Shown: piece after piece, positions 53,838-63,150 of the stretch
Numbering within the stretch: the stretch's first letter is position 1
Layout: each line of letters begins with the position of its first letter
From: JABRWC01 sp039961675
GTDB lineage: Bacteria; Planctomycetota; Phycisphaerae; UBA1845; Fen-1342
DNA: 64,000 nt
Assembly (NCBI GenBank): GCA_039961675.1
Contig: JABRWC010000025.1
Span: forward strand, 1-64,000
Direction: 5' to 3'
Made by a program: the position numbers and the translations under genes
The notes under the pieces: generated by a model
What the model saw: only the letters and a program-made list of their open reading frames with translations
Told to the model about the DNA's origin: nothing
The model's database searches: none

Positions 53838-55556
53838 ATGAATCGAGTCCTGTTTTTCGGTGCGTCGCTGCTATTGGCGGGCGCGTGGGGTTGCGCGGCG
53901 GGCGGCCGCGGCGCGGCGTCCGGCGCGCGACTTTTCGAAGGCATGGGCGCGCACGGCCGCCCGGTGCGCACCGCGTCGGCCGAGGCGCAGAGGTATTTCG
54001 ACCAGGGGCTGGTCTGGGCGTACGCCTTCAACCATGACGAGGCCATTCGCTCGTTCCGGCGCGCCGCGGAGCTCGATTCCGACTGCGCCATGGCGTGGTG
54101 GGGCATCGCCCTGTGCAACGGCCCGCACATCAACAACCCGCTCGTGGACGACGCGCACGCGGCGGCGGCGTGGGCCGCGCTCCAGGAAGCGACGGCGCGG
54201 ATGCAGAACGCCGAGGCGCTGGAGCAGGCGCTCATCCGCGCGCTGGCGAAGCGCTACGCCGACCCCCAGCCGGCCGACCGTCGCCCGCTGGATGAAGCCT
54301 ACGCGGCCGCGATGCGCGAGGTATGGCTCGCCAACCGCCGCGACGCGGACGTCGGCACGCTGTTCGCCGAAGCGCTGATGGACCTCCAGCCGTGGGACCT
54401 GTGGACGCGCGACGGCCAACCCAAGGGCAACACGAACGAAATCCTCGCCGTTCTGGAAGAAGTGCTCGCGCTCGCTCCGGACCACCCCGGCGCCAACCAC
54501 CTCTACGTCCACGCGGTCGAGGCGTCGCCCCACCCCGAAAAGGGCGTCGCCGCTGCGGATCGCCTGCGACACCTGGTGCCGGCGTCCGGGCACCTGGTTC
54601 ACATGCCGGCGCATATCGACGTGCAGGTCGGGCGCTGGTCACTGGCGGCCGACCAGAACGTCGCCGCGAGCGAGGCCGACCGCCGCTACCGCGCGCTCTC
54701 GCCGCGGCAGGGCTTCTACCGTGTGTACATGGCGCACAACCAGCATTTCCTGAGCTTCGCCTCGATGATGGAAGGGCGGAGCGCGGCGGCGATCTCGGCG
54801 GCCCGCGACATGGTCGCGGCCGTTCCGCCCGAGTTCATCCGCGAAAACGGCCCGTGGATCGACCCGCTCATGTCGATCACCCTGGACGCGCTGAAGCGCT
54901 TCGGCCGCTGGGACGAGCTGCTCCGCGAGCCTGCGCCGCCCGACGGTCTGCCCATCACGCGCGCGATGTGGCACTTCTCGCGCGGGCTGGCGCTGGCGGC
55001 CAAAGGCCAGGTCTCCGCGGCCGAGCAGGAGCGCGAGCTGTTCGCCGCGGCGGCCAAGCGCGTTCCCGCGGGCGCCATGATGCAGGTCAATCCGGCCGAA
55101 AAGATCCTGCGCATCGCGCAGCACATGCTCGACGGCGAGATCGCGTACCGCCGGGGGGACGTTTCCGCCGCCGTGGCGGAACTGACCCGCGGCGTGGAAC
55201 TCGAAGACACGCTGGTATACATGGAGCCGCCGGAGTGGATTCAACCGGTGCGGCACACGCTCGGCGCAGTTCTCGCCAGCGCCGGCCGCTTTCGCGAGGC
55301 GGAGCGGGTCTATCGCCGCGACCTCGAAATCTGGCCCGAGAACGGTTGGTCGCTGTTTGGCCTGGCGCAGAGTCTGGCGGCGCAGGGCCAGGCGGCGGAG
55401 GCCGAACAGGTCCGCAAGCGCTTCGAGAAGGCGTGGGCTCGCGCCGACACCAGCATCGGATCGAGTTGCCTGTGCGTGCCGCGCGTCGCCCACGTGAACG
55501 GCGACGGCTGCTGCGCGCTCGCGGACGCATCCGCCAGCGCGGCCGCTGACCGTTGA
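53838..55556 (+). CDS. TPR-containing lipoprotein
   Basis: A 572-residue exported protein. The signal ends in a lipobox (LAGAWGC, Cys about 19). The conserved start YFDQGLVWAYAFNHDEAI is followed by TPR-like helices along the whole protein (HMPAHIDVQVGRW, FREAERVYRRDLEIWPENG). A Cys-rich tail (CLCVPRVAHVNGDGCC) ends it. Homologues are common in Planctomycetota and Acidobacteriota without a known function. The ATG at 53838 is preferred over that at 53832, because GGAG is then seven bases away. Confidence 0.85.
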   Translation: MNRVLFFGASLLLAGAWGCAAGGRGAASGARLFEGMGAHGRPVRTASAEAQRYFDQGLVWAYAFNHDEAIRSFRRAAELDSDCAMAWWGIALCNGPHINNPLVDDAHAAAAWAALQEATARMQNAEALEQALIRALAKRYADPQPADRRPLDEAYAAAMREVWLANRRDADVGTLFAEALMDLQPWDLWTRDGQPKGNTNEILAVLEEVLALAPDHPGANHLYVHAVEASPHPEKGVAAADRLRHLVPASGHLVHMPAHIDVQVGRWSLAADQNVAASEADRRYRALSPRQGFYRVYMAHNQHFLSFASMMEGRSAAAISAARDMVAAVPPEFIRENGPWIDPLMSITLDALKRFGRWDELLREPAPPDGLPITRAMWHFSRGLALAAKGQVSAAEQERELFAAAAKRVPAGAMMQVNPAEKILRIAQHMLDGEIAYRRGDVSAAVAELTRGVELEDTLVYMEPPEWIQPVRHTLGAVLASAGRFREAERVYRRDLEIWPENGWSLFGLAQSLAAQGQAAEAEQVRKRFEKAWARADTSIGSSCLCVPRVAHVNGDGCCALADASASAAADR

Positions 55557-56482
55557 ACGTTGCGGACCCTGCGCACCGCAAGCCGCGGCGCAGCGATCTC
55601 GGAAATCACGGCCGACGCGCAGGTCGGGGTTCGCCCGCCCGGGTCGATCCGTCCAACCGTCATCGATCGATGCGCTCGCGGGTCCGGAATGGCTAGTGTC
55701 CTGTCTCACAAATACGTCCTGAAAGCTGGTGAGCGCAAAGCTCTGCTTTGCGGGGAGAACCGGAGATTTGCCGCCCCGGAATCATGCCGCGAATTTCTGA
55801 GACAGAACACCAGCGCCTGACGCGCAAGACGGCGTGCGGACCACAGTTGCCCGCAGTCCGCACGCACCGTGCCGCTGGACTCCCCAAACCTGTCCGCAAT
55901 CGCGGCCATGCCGAAGCGCGTTGCGGGGCAGTCCGTACGGGGTCCGCGGCGTCTCCCCTCCGGGGAGGCACGCTTGCGTTTCGCCTCAAGCTGTCGCCAG
56001 ACTCGGGAGCCGGGCATCGCGACCGAGCGGTTCTCGGTCCAGTCCAAACCCCTTCACGGCGTGCCCAGCAGTCGGTGTGCGCCGTTCGTCGCGGCTCGCA
56101 TCGCCGCGCGTCTCAAGTCATTCATTGTATTCACTTGGCGCTCGGGCAAGTCAAACGGAATCCACGCTGCAAACGCTCGCAGCGCCCGCAATCGCGAAGC
56201 GCCGCGCGCCGGCGGGTTGTTATGGGAAAGGCGCGATCGCGCGGCTGGTTGCGCTTGCAAGCGCCGTGCTTCTACAGCGCTCAGGCCGCTCCATGGAGCG
56301 CAACGCCAGCCGTTCGCGCGCCGGGCTGTGCGGAAGACTGCTCGTGGCGCTGCTGGTCAAGCGTGTAATCGAGGAGGCCGAAGCCCGATCCGCCCGGGGC
56401 TACCCGCTGTCCGCGCCGCAGCCGCTGGCGTGAAGTGCTCCCGTCGCGCGGTATCGAACGGTCGACCCGTTCCAGCGTGCCG
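55557..56482. other. Gene-free region with MITE-like element
   Basis: 926 bp. A 115-bp element with terminal inverted repeats lies at 55696-55810. The rest (55811-56450) has open frames on both strands, but none with a ribosome site, signal peptide or recognisable domain; a decayed gene or element remnant is possible. Near 56366 GAGGAGG occurs without a following start. Confidence 0.5.
55696..55810. mobile_element. MITE-like 115-bp element
   Basis: The ends are inverted repeats of 20 bp with 17 matches: GTGTCCTGTCTCACAAATAC at 55696-55715 against the reverse complement of 55791-55810 (GTGTTCTGTCTCAGAAATTC). The interior holds no gene. A target-site duplication is not evident. The size and terminal symmetry fit a non-autonomous insertion-sequence derivative. 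Confidence 0.6.
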
Positions 56483-58114
56483 TCAGACGAACATCCCGTG
56501 CAGATACCAGCGGTCGTCCGTGGCGCTGTGGAACACCCAGAACTGCTCTCCGGATTCCGCGCTCACGCGGAAGTAATCCCGCCGCACGTCCGGGCCGCGC
56601 CACCAGCCGGTCTCGATCCGCTGCGGGCCGGCTGCGTCGGTGACGACGAACTCGCGTCCCTGCCACGACAGCCACGTCGGGGGGCCGTCCGGAACGACCG
56701 CGATGACGCGGATCGGGATCGGCCGCTCGATCAGCCGCGCCGGGACAGGGCAGTGCGCCGCATTCGTGACGCCCGCGCCGCCAAAGCGCACGGTTGGGCA
56801 AGCGTCCGTGCGCAGACCAGCGTCGCAGACCGGCGTGTATCGAAACGCCCGCTCGGGCTGGTGGTCGTCGACGAGCGACGGCCGCACGATCGCCTCGTGC
56901 CCCAGCCGGCTCGCCAGGTGATCGAGCAGCACCCCGAGCTGCTGCTGGCCGCCGGGGTCCTGCGGTTCGAACAGCTCGCCCTGTGCCGGCTGCCAGCGCG
57001 GCGCGTCGCGCGCCACAAGCCGCACGCCCACGACGCCGGTGCCGAGGGCGGTGTGCTCCAGCCGCCGCAGCACAAGCTCCGAGACATGACACCGGGCACG
57101 CGTGCCGCGCGAGAGACGGACGGACTGCGCGACGGGCGGGGCGTGCTCGAAGACCAGCACGCAATCCAGCCGCCGCAGCGCCAGGCCGCGCTGTACAAGC
57201 CGCGCCAGCAGCTCATCCAGCAGCCGCAGCACGATGCGCTGGACGATCGACGGCTCGGAGACGGGCTGTTCGAGCGCGTGCTCGGCGGCCGGCGGCGGCT
57301 GGGGGACGTGTGCCGCAAGCGGCTCGAAGACCTCGCCCAGCGCCTGTTGCAGGCGCAGCACGAGCTGCGGACCGAACCGGGCCGGCAGCAGCGACCACGG
57401 CAGCATGAGCAGGTCGCCGATGCAGCGCACGCCGACCGCGTCCAAGCGCTCCACGACCTGCGGATCGATGCGCAGCGCCTCGGGCGGAAGCGGCGCGAGG
57501 AACGCGCTGTTCTGCCCCGGCGGCACGACCAGCGCCGCCTCGTCTCCCGCACAGGCCAGCGCGTACGCCGCTCCCAGCGTGTCTGCGATCGCGGCCCGGG
57601 CCTGGAAGCCCTGGCGCCGCGCACCGTCCGCGGCCTGCCTCGCCAGGTTGTGCTCGCCGTGAAACAGGCGCTCGCAGCCCGTGACGTCCAGGAGCAGAGC
57701 CTTTCCGCGATAAGGCTCGACGACTGGGCTGAAGCGCAGCGCCCACTCTGCGAGCCGCTCCAGCGTCCGGTGATCTCCGCCGGCATCGTGCTCGTCCCAG
57801 AGCAGCTCCGGGGCAATGGCCTGGGCCTGCGCCAGCGTCATGCCAGGGCGGATGCCGCGCTGCGCGGCGCGCGGGCAGGCGTGCTCGACGAACACGGTGG
57901 CGCCGCTCTGGCGGGTGAGCACGCGGGGGGGCCGCGCGGCCCAAGCCGGACGACCGCGGGACTGCTCGGCGTCCGCGATCAGCTCGTCAGCGAATCCGCC
58001 TTCGTCGGCCGCTCCGCCCGCAGGCTCGCCGTCGCGGCGCGCGCGGTCGGTCGGGAACGACGGCAGGTACAGGCACAGCACGCGGCGGCCGGGTTGTCCA
58101 CCGGGTTGCGGCAT
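56483..58114 (-). CDS. imuB: ImuB-type Y-family DNA polymerase homologue
   Basis: A 543-residue protein of the Y-family polymerase superfamily. N-terminal CLYLPSFPTD replaces the metal-binding Asp-containing motif of active Y polymerases, the hallmark of ImuB. Other features: RGIRPGMTLAQAQAI, SPVVEPYRGKALLLDVTGCERL, and a C-terminal part with YFRVSAESGEQFWVFHS, also typical. ImuB is a non-catalytic hub that joins ImuA and DnaE2 in SOS mutagenesis. Neither imuA nor dnaE2 lies next to it here. It has an Ala/Gly-rich insertion at about 25-60. The start has no strong ribosome site. Confidence 0.9.
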   Translation of the reverse strand: MPQPGGQPGRRVLCLYLPSFPTDRARRDGEPAGGAADEGGFADELIADAEQSRGRPAWAARPPRVLTRQSGATVFVEHACPRAAQRGIRPGMTLAQAQAIAPELLWDEHDAGGDHRTLERLAEWALRFSPVVEPYRGKALLLDVTGCERLFHGEHNLARQAADGARRQGFQARAAIADTLGAAYALACAGDEAALVVPPGQNSAFLAPLPPEALRIDPQVVERLDAVGVRCIGDLLMLPWSLLPARFGPQLVLRLQQALGEVFEPLAAHVPQPPPAAEHALEQPVSEPSIVQRIVLRLLDELLARLVQRGLALRRLDCVLVFEHAPPVAQSVRLSRGTRARCHVSELVLRRLEHTALGTGVVGVRLVARDAPRWQPAQGELFEPQDPGGQQQLGVLLDHLASRLGHEAIVRPSLVDDHQPERAFRYTPVCDAGLRTDACPTVRFGGAGVTNAAHCPVPARLIERPIPIRVIAVVPDGPPTWLSWQGREFVVTDAAGPQRIETGWWRGPDVRRDYFRVSAESGEQFWVFHSATDDRWYLHGMFV

Positions 58115-58309
58115 GGGACACGATCATCGAGCGGTGCGGCGAAGCGTTCGCCGTCCGTCCCTGACCAGATCAGTATACCGAACATTGTGCGAACTTCAAG
58201 CGTCATGCTGAAGACGGCCGAAGGCGGCCGAAGCATCGCCCGATCCGATCGCGCGCCGTTCGAGGACGTCCGAATCCAGGATACTTCGCGTCGCTGGTGC
58301 TCCGCTCAG

Positions 58310-58361
58310 AATGGCGCGCCGGCGCGAACGCCGCTGAAACCGACTCCCGCGGCGCGCCATT
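58310..58361 (-). terminator. Long inverted repeat downstream of the DUF11 gene
   Basis: AATGGCGCGCCG (58310-58321) and CGGCGCGCCATT (58350-58361) are perfect reverse complements, 22 bp downstream of the stop at 58383. There is no T-run, so a terminator role is uncertain. Confidence 0.4.
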
Positions 58362-58382
58362 TCCGCGGCGCGCCGCTCCGGC

Positions 58383-59882
58383 TCAATACACGTGCGTGCT
58401 CTCGGTCTCCTCGACCGGGGACGTGGTCTGGTCGCTCCGCATCGACACCTTGAAGCGCAGGTCGCCGACTTGCGTGCCGCGGACCACGACGTGGTACGTG
58501 GCCCGCGACTTCGGCGCCAGCGACGCGAGCGGGGCGAACGCAACCTCGCGACCGCTCGCCTGACCCGCGGTCGGGCCGTCGGCGGAGACGAATTCCATCT
58601 CCGGCGGCAGCGTGCAGGTCACGATGATGTTCGTGTCGCTGGACGAGCCTTGGTTCGTGACGGTGATCGCGTACGTCTCGCTGGCGCCGACCTCGATCGG
58701 GTCCTCGACGTCGATCACCTCCAGCAGGATCGCCGGAATGCCGCGGACGGCGAGCGTGGACTCCGCCGACGCCTCGGCGCACACGGCGCGCACCGTGGCC
58801 GTGTTGCGGATCATGCCGATCTGCCGCGGCGTCATGCGGACCGCCACCTTGCGGCTGCCGCCCGGCGGAATCGTGCCGAGCTCCCAGACCACGGCGCCGC
58901 CGCTGAGACGCCCGCCGTTGTCGGCGTCCACGAACTCCAGACCCGCGGCGAGCGGATCCGTCAGCACGGTGTTCGTCGCGGGCGCGTCGCCGGTGTTCGA
59001 GACGAACAGCTCGAACGCGGCGGGCCGGCCGAGGAAGCGGAAGTCCGGCGCCGTCTTGCGCAGCGTCAGCACGGGCTTGCGGACGACGGTGGTCGCCGCG
59101 GCCTGCGCGGCCAGACCGGAGGCGTCGCGCGCCGTGGCGGTGTTGCGGAATTGCCCCGTCTCGCTTGCGCGTGTGACGACGGTGTACTCGCGCGTTTGCC
59201 CGGCGGCCAGGTCGCCGACGTCGATGGTGAAGCTGGCGTAACCCTCGCGCGTCGTCAGGCCGCGCGGCAGGAGGTCTTCGATGCGGACGCCGCGCAAGGT
59301 GCCGGTGCCGGTGTTGGCCACGAGGAAGCGGATCGGGATGTCGTCGCAGGCGAGGACTTCCGCGGGCATCGCTTTCTGCAAGGCGAGCTTGGGTTCGACG
59401 ACCGCGACGCTCATGCAGGCCGAGACGCTGAACGTCACGGATGCGCAGCCGGTGAGTTCCTGCAACTGCGTCGCCGCGCCGCGCACCTGGACCGACTCGG
59501 ACGCGCCGGCGCCGAGCCGGGCGAACGACCAGCTCGCGCGGCCGCGATCGCTGCTGGCCGGACGGGGGGACACGCCGCGCAGCTCGAAGCCGGCGGGGAA
59601 CTGTTCGGTGAGCGTGAGGTTGTCGAGCGGCCCGCGCGTCAGGTTGGTTACGCGGATTTCGTACGTGAACTCCTGGCCGCGGCGTACCTGGGAGGGGGCG
59701 ACCCGCTCGATGAGCACGGCGCTGGTGGCGAGATCGCCGGTCGGAAAGGCCTTCTTGGTCCGAACGGTGGCGTCCTCGGCGCGTGGTCGCCGTTCTTGCG
59801 CCGGCGCCACGGCGACAACGACGGTGTGCATGAGCATCAGTGCGACGAGGGTGCGCGTGGGGGGCCGTGGGTTCCGGAACAT
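58383..59882 (-). CDS. Exported DUF11-repeat protein, paralogue 1
   Basis: A 499-residue protein with a signal peptide (about 1-30, ending APAQ) and four DUF11 (Ig-like, OmcB-like) repeats, each about 110 residues, with the recurring VxNxGxxxxTNTVLTD and LxxLxPGxS patterns. Paired cysteines occur in each repeat (ACDD, CAEAS). DUF11 repeats occur in bacterial surface and cell-wall proteins, including planctomycete and chlamydial ones. The start at 59882 has AAGGAG upstream. The C-terminal 150 residues are nearly the same as in the next gene, both ending in TTSPVEETESTHVY. Confidence 0.9.
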   Translation of the reverse strand: MFRNPRPPTRTLVALMLMHTVVVAVAPAQERRPRAEDATVRTKKAFPTGDLATSAVLIERVAPSQVRRGQEFTYEIRVTNLTRGPLDNLTLTEQFPAGFELRGVSPRPASSDRGRASWSFARLGAGASESVQVRGAATQLQELTGCASVTFSVSACMSVAVVEPKLALQKAMPAEVLACDDIPIRFLVANTGTGTLRGVRIEDLLPRGLTTREGYASFTIDVGDLAAGQTREYTVVTRASETGQFRNTATARDASGLAAQAAATTVVRKPVLTLRKTAPDFRFLGRPAAFELFVSNTGDAPATNTVLTDPLAAGLEFVDADNGGRLSGGAVVWELGTIPPGGSRKVAVRMTPRQIGMIRNTATVRAVCAEASAESTLAVRGIPAILLEVIDVEDPIEVGASETYAITVTNQGSSSDTNIIVTCTLPPEMEFVSADGPTAGQASGREVAFAPLASLAPKSRATYHVVVRGTQVGDLRFKVSMRSDQTTSPVEETESTHVY

Positions 59883-60191
59883 GACGTTCTCCTTCGAAAG
59901 CCTGTCTCGCGCCGGCGGCCGTTCGTCCGAGCCCGGCACGGAAGTGACGGGAAATTACTCCGCGGCTCGCAAGTCGGATCGCAATGGTCGATGCCCGGCG
60001 CGGCGTTCCATACCCGGCGGTCTCCGGTAGTCCGCTGCGGCAGCGCCGCTGGAGATGCGCTCCCTTACAGTCGCAGCTCGGCCGGAACAAGCCGCAGGAG
60101 CATTACGGACGCCGCCACAGCAAAGAAACGGCGGGGGCGCCGCTGGTCGCGACGTCCCCGCCGTGGTCAGGACTCAGTCAGAGGCCGCGGA
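59883..60191. other. Intergenic region between DUF11 paralogues
   Basis: 309 bp between two same-strand genes; it contains the terminator of the upstream gene (60128-60164). The remaining 240 bp presumably hold the promoter of paralogue 1, without recognisable hexamers. Confidence 0.5.
60128..60164 (-). terminator. Intrinsic terminator of DUF11 paralogue 2
   Basis: ACGGCGGGGG (60128-60137) pairs with TCCCCGCCGT (60155-60164); read on the minus strand it is followed by TTTCTTT. 28 bp after the stop of the DUF11 gene at 60192. Confidence 0.7.
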
Positions 60192-62468
60192 TCAGTACAC
60201 GTGCGTGCTCTCGGTCTCCTCGACCGGCGACGTGGTCTGGTCGCTGGTGATGCTGACCTTGAAGCGCACGTCGTTGACCGCGTTGCCCTTGGTCACGACG
60301 CGGTACGTGGCCTTCTCGCCTGGGGCGAGGGTGGCCAGCGGCGAGAAGGTGACCGTCTTGCCCTCGATGTTGCCGCGGGTCGGCCCGTCGGCGGACACGA
60401 GGTCCATCTCGGCCGGGGCGACCGCGGTCACGACGATGTTCGTGTCCTCGGCCGAGCCCTGGTTGGTGACCGTGATGATGTAGGTCTCATTCGCGCCGAC
60501 CTCGATCGGGTCTTCGACGTCGATGACTTCGAGCAGGATGGCCGGGACGCCCTGCATGTTCAGGGCGGCCTGGGCCGACGCCTCGGCGCAGTACGCGCGG
60601 GCGGTCGCGGTGTTCTGGGCCGAGCCGCGCTGCGTGGCCTTCAGCGTGACCTTCACGCTGCGCGACGCGCCGGGCTCGAGCGTGCCCAGGTTCCACGTGA
60701 CCAGGTTGTTGCCGAACGCGCCGCCGTCGGACGCGCTGACGAACTGCATGCCGGCGGGGATCGTGTCCGTCAGGACCGTGTCACGCGCCGGGCCGTCGCC
60801 GGTGTTCGTCACGGTGATGTCGAAGTCGGCGTTGCGGCCGATGTAGCGATCACCGGGGCCGGTCTTGGTGACCTGAAGGACCGGCTGGCGGACCGTGGTC
60901 GTGCAGGACGACTGGGCGCTCAGGCCGCCGTCCGCCGTCACGCTCGCGCTGTTGGTGAACGAGCCGGTGCGGCTGGCCTTGGCCGAGAAGCGGACCTCCT
61001 TCGCCTGGCCGGGGCCGAGGTCGCCGAAGCTGGCCGTGACGGCGTTCTTGCCGTCGGTGGTCATGATGCCGTCCGGCAACTGGTCGGTGAGCTGCACGTT
61101 GGTCGCCGTGCCGTCGCCGGTGTTGCGCACCGTGATGACGTATTCGATCGTGTCGCAGATCAGGATGTCCGGCGTGCAGGTCTTCTCGATGGCCAGGGCC
61201 GGGGCGGTGGCTGTCGTGGAAGCGCAGCAGCGGCTGGACAGGTTCTGGTCCGCGCGGACCTCGGCGCAGTTCTCAAACGTGCCGGTGCGGGTGGCCTTCA
61301 CGGTCATCGTGACCTGGTGGCTCTGGCCGGCCGGGACCGTGCCGAGCGAGAAGGTCTGCGTCTGGCCGCCGCCCTGCGACGGCGGATTGCTGGAAACCAG
61401 CGTGATGCCGTCGGGCAGCGTGTCCGTGACCATGACGTTGGTCGCGTCCACCTGCGACGGGTTGCTGACGTCGATCGTGTAGGTGAATTCCTGTCCGGCC
61501 AGGACGTTCGCCGGCGCGGACTTGTTGCAGGCGATCTTCGGGCCGATCCAGGTCTTGCTGGTCATGCCCTCGGTGATCTTGCCGCCGGGCTTGCAGCACT
61601 GTACGTCGCCGGGGCGAATGATCTCGATCGCGACGTTGTTCGTACCCTCGGCGGGCTGGACCTGCCGGATGGTGACTTTGGCGGCGCCGGCCGAATCAGT
61701 CTGGACCGAGGCGGTCGTCGAGCCGGTCTCGGCGAACACGGCCGCCGGTCCGTCGACGATGCGGTAGTTGACGGTGTAGCCGGCGAGCGGCGTGCGGTCC
61801 GAGTACTTCTGCACGAGCGTCACGAAGTCATGCGTCGTGCCGGTGGGGTTGGTCGCCGCGGGCGGGAACTCCCAGTACAGGTCGTACCAGTGCTTGACCG
61901 CGAAGACCTTGTGCTTGTTCCAGTCGTAGATGCCGGGGGCGTAGGCGGTGATGTAGGTGTCGCCCTCGATCGGCGAGGTAATCACGCACCAGGTCTGGCC
62001 CTCGGTGAGCGTGATGTCGTCCGACGGATCGTCATTGCCGCGGTCCAGCACGTGGTCGAAGTTGTTCGTGTGCGAGACGGCGTACTTGTTGTCCACCTTG
62101 TAGCCGCGGCTCGCGCGCCAGCCGCTCTCGTCCACTTCGACGATGTCGCCGACGCTGCCTTCCGAGATGATCCACTCGACGCGGCGGTTTGGAAGCGGCT
62201 TGCCTTCCTTGTCCTTCACCGTGGCGATGAGGATGTGCTGCGTGCGGACCGGGTTGACGTCTTCGAGCGGCGTGACTTCAAGCTCGACGGCGTACGGGTC
62301 CCAGTTCGAGTAGTAGCCGCCCTCCGGGGGCTTGGCGTGCGTGTATTGCGTGTCGCCCCCCGCCGGCCAAGTCAGCGCGTGGGGCATGTGATTCCGGCAC
62401 CCGGCGACCGCGAGAAACGCGATCGTCCCGAGCGGCAGGATTCTTTTGACGACCCGAATGAATGTCAT
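60192..62468 (-). CDS. Lipoprotein with Ig-like and DUF11 repeats, paralogue 2
   Basis: A 758-residue protein with a lipoprotein signal (FLAVAGC, Cys24). Residues about 55-330 hold two Big/Ig-like modules (RTQHILIATVKDKEGKPLPN, FVTLVQKYSDRTPLAGYTV); residues about 345-758 hold four DUF11 repeats with paired cysteines (CCKPGG, SRCCAS, ICDT). The C-terminal third is nearly identical to paralogue 1. Planctomycete envelopes contain such Cys-rich Ig-like proteins, so a structural envelope or surface role is likely. GAGGAG lies upstream of the ATG at 62468. Confidence 0.9.
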   Translation of the reverse strand: MTFIRVVKRILPLGTIAFLAVAGCRNHMPHALTWPAGGDTQYTHAKPPEGGYYSNWDPYAVELEVTPLEDVNPVRTQHILIATVKDKEGKPLPNRRVEWIISEGSVGDIVEVDESGWRASRGYKVDNKYAVSHTNNFDHVLDRGNDDPSDDITLTEGQTWCVITSPIEGDTYITAYAPGIYDWNKHKVFAVKHWYDLYWEFPPAATNPTGTTHDFVTLVQKYSDRTPLAGYTVNYRIVDGPAAVFAETGSTTASVQTDSAGAAKVTIRQVQPAEGTNNVAIEIIRPGDVQCCKPGGKITEGMTSKTWIGPKIACNKSAPANVLAGQEFTYTIDVSNPSQVDATNVMVTDTLPDGITLVSSNPPSQGGGQTQTFSLGTVPAGQSHQVTMTVKATRTGTFENCAEVRADQNLSSRCCASTTATAPALAIEKTCTPDILICDTIEYVITVRNTGDGTATNVQLTDQLPDGIMTTDGKNAVTASFGDLGPGQAKEVRFSAKASRTGSFTNSASVTADGGLSAQSSCTTTVRQPVLQVTKTGPGDRYIGRNADFDITVTNTGDGPARDTVLTDTIPAGMQFVSASDGGAFGNNLVTWNLGTLEPGASRSVKVTLKATQRGSAQNTATARAYCAEASAQAALNMQGVPAILLEVIDVEDPIEVGANETYIITVTNQGSAEDTNIVVTAVAPAEMDLVSADGPTRGNIEGKTVTFSPLATLAPGEKATYRVVTKGNAVNDVRFKVSITSDQTTSPVEETESTHVY

Positions 62469-63150
62469 GAGAAACACTCCTCTTACGAAGCCACCGAGTT
62501 GAGCTGTACGCATTGCGAGCGCATTCGGTGCGACCGCGCCAAGCCGCCCGCCGAATTCAAGGGCGACAACCAGTCGTGGTACATTATCGTGAACTTTGCA
62601 GTTTGTCATCAAGGCGCCCGCACAGAAGGCAAAACTATTTAGAGCCATGCACTGCGCACCGCACCCAAACCAACTCCCGCCGCACCCCGCGAGCAGGCGA
62701 CAGGTGACGCCGATCCGTCACAAGTTTCGGCGTCCGCTGCGCGCTCGGAACGTAGCGCAATTCGGCTCGACGCGGTCCGCCGTGCCGCGGATGCAGGCTG
62801 CCCGACGACGACCCGTGCAGCAATTCGACCGCGCGTCGACGCTGAAACCCGCTGAATTCAACGGTTTGCATTGCGCAAGTCGATTCTGAAACGGTGCGCA
62901 GCGCGCCGCGCCATCGTGCATCGGACAAGCATCCGACGCACGATTCCTGCCGCGCCGGTTCTTCCTTATCGTAGGCGCGCCGACCGCGTTTTGCCGCGCA
63001 AATCCGATTCCGATGCACCCAAAGCCCGCACGAGAGGCGTCGAATTGTGGGCTTGAACCCGTGTTGCCGCATTCAATGCGACCGACACGCTCCACGGGCG
63101 CGTTCCGCAGATCGAGACGGCAGCGATAGAAACGCTACGTTCGGGATCGC
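62469..63150. other. Gene-free region
   Basis: 682 bp between two minus-strand genes. Apart from the promoter at 62583-62612 I see no gene, repeat or structured RNA. A short inverted pair (CATGC/GCATG) is not convincing. Confidence 0.5.
62583..62612 (-). promoter_or_regulatory. Sigma70-type promoter of DUF11 paralogue 2
   Basis: Minus strand: TTGATG (62612-62607), 18 bp, GATAAT (62588-62583). It leaves a leader of about 110 nt. Confidence 0.55.

Noticed and set aside
55811..56450. Protein genes in the gap before imuB
   Set aside because: Open frames exist on both strands, but they have Arg-rich, non-protein-like sequences and no ribosome site.
58392..62642. Very long plus-strand open frame (over 1400 codons) across the two DUF11 genes
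   Set aside because: It is antisense to two proteins with clear signal peptides, ribosome sites and domain repeats; the frame is open only because of high GC and codon bias. Similar antisense frames opposite the glycosidase, ccoI, ccoNO and yidC were dropped for the same reason.
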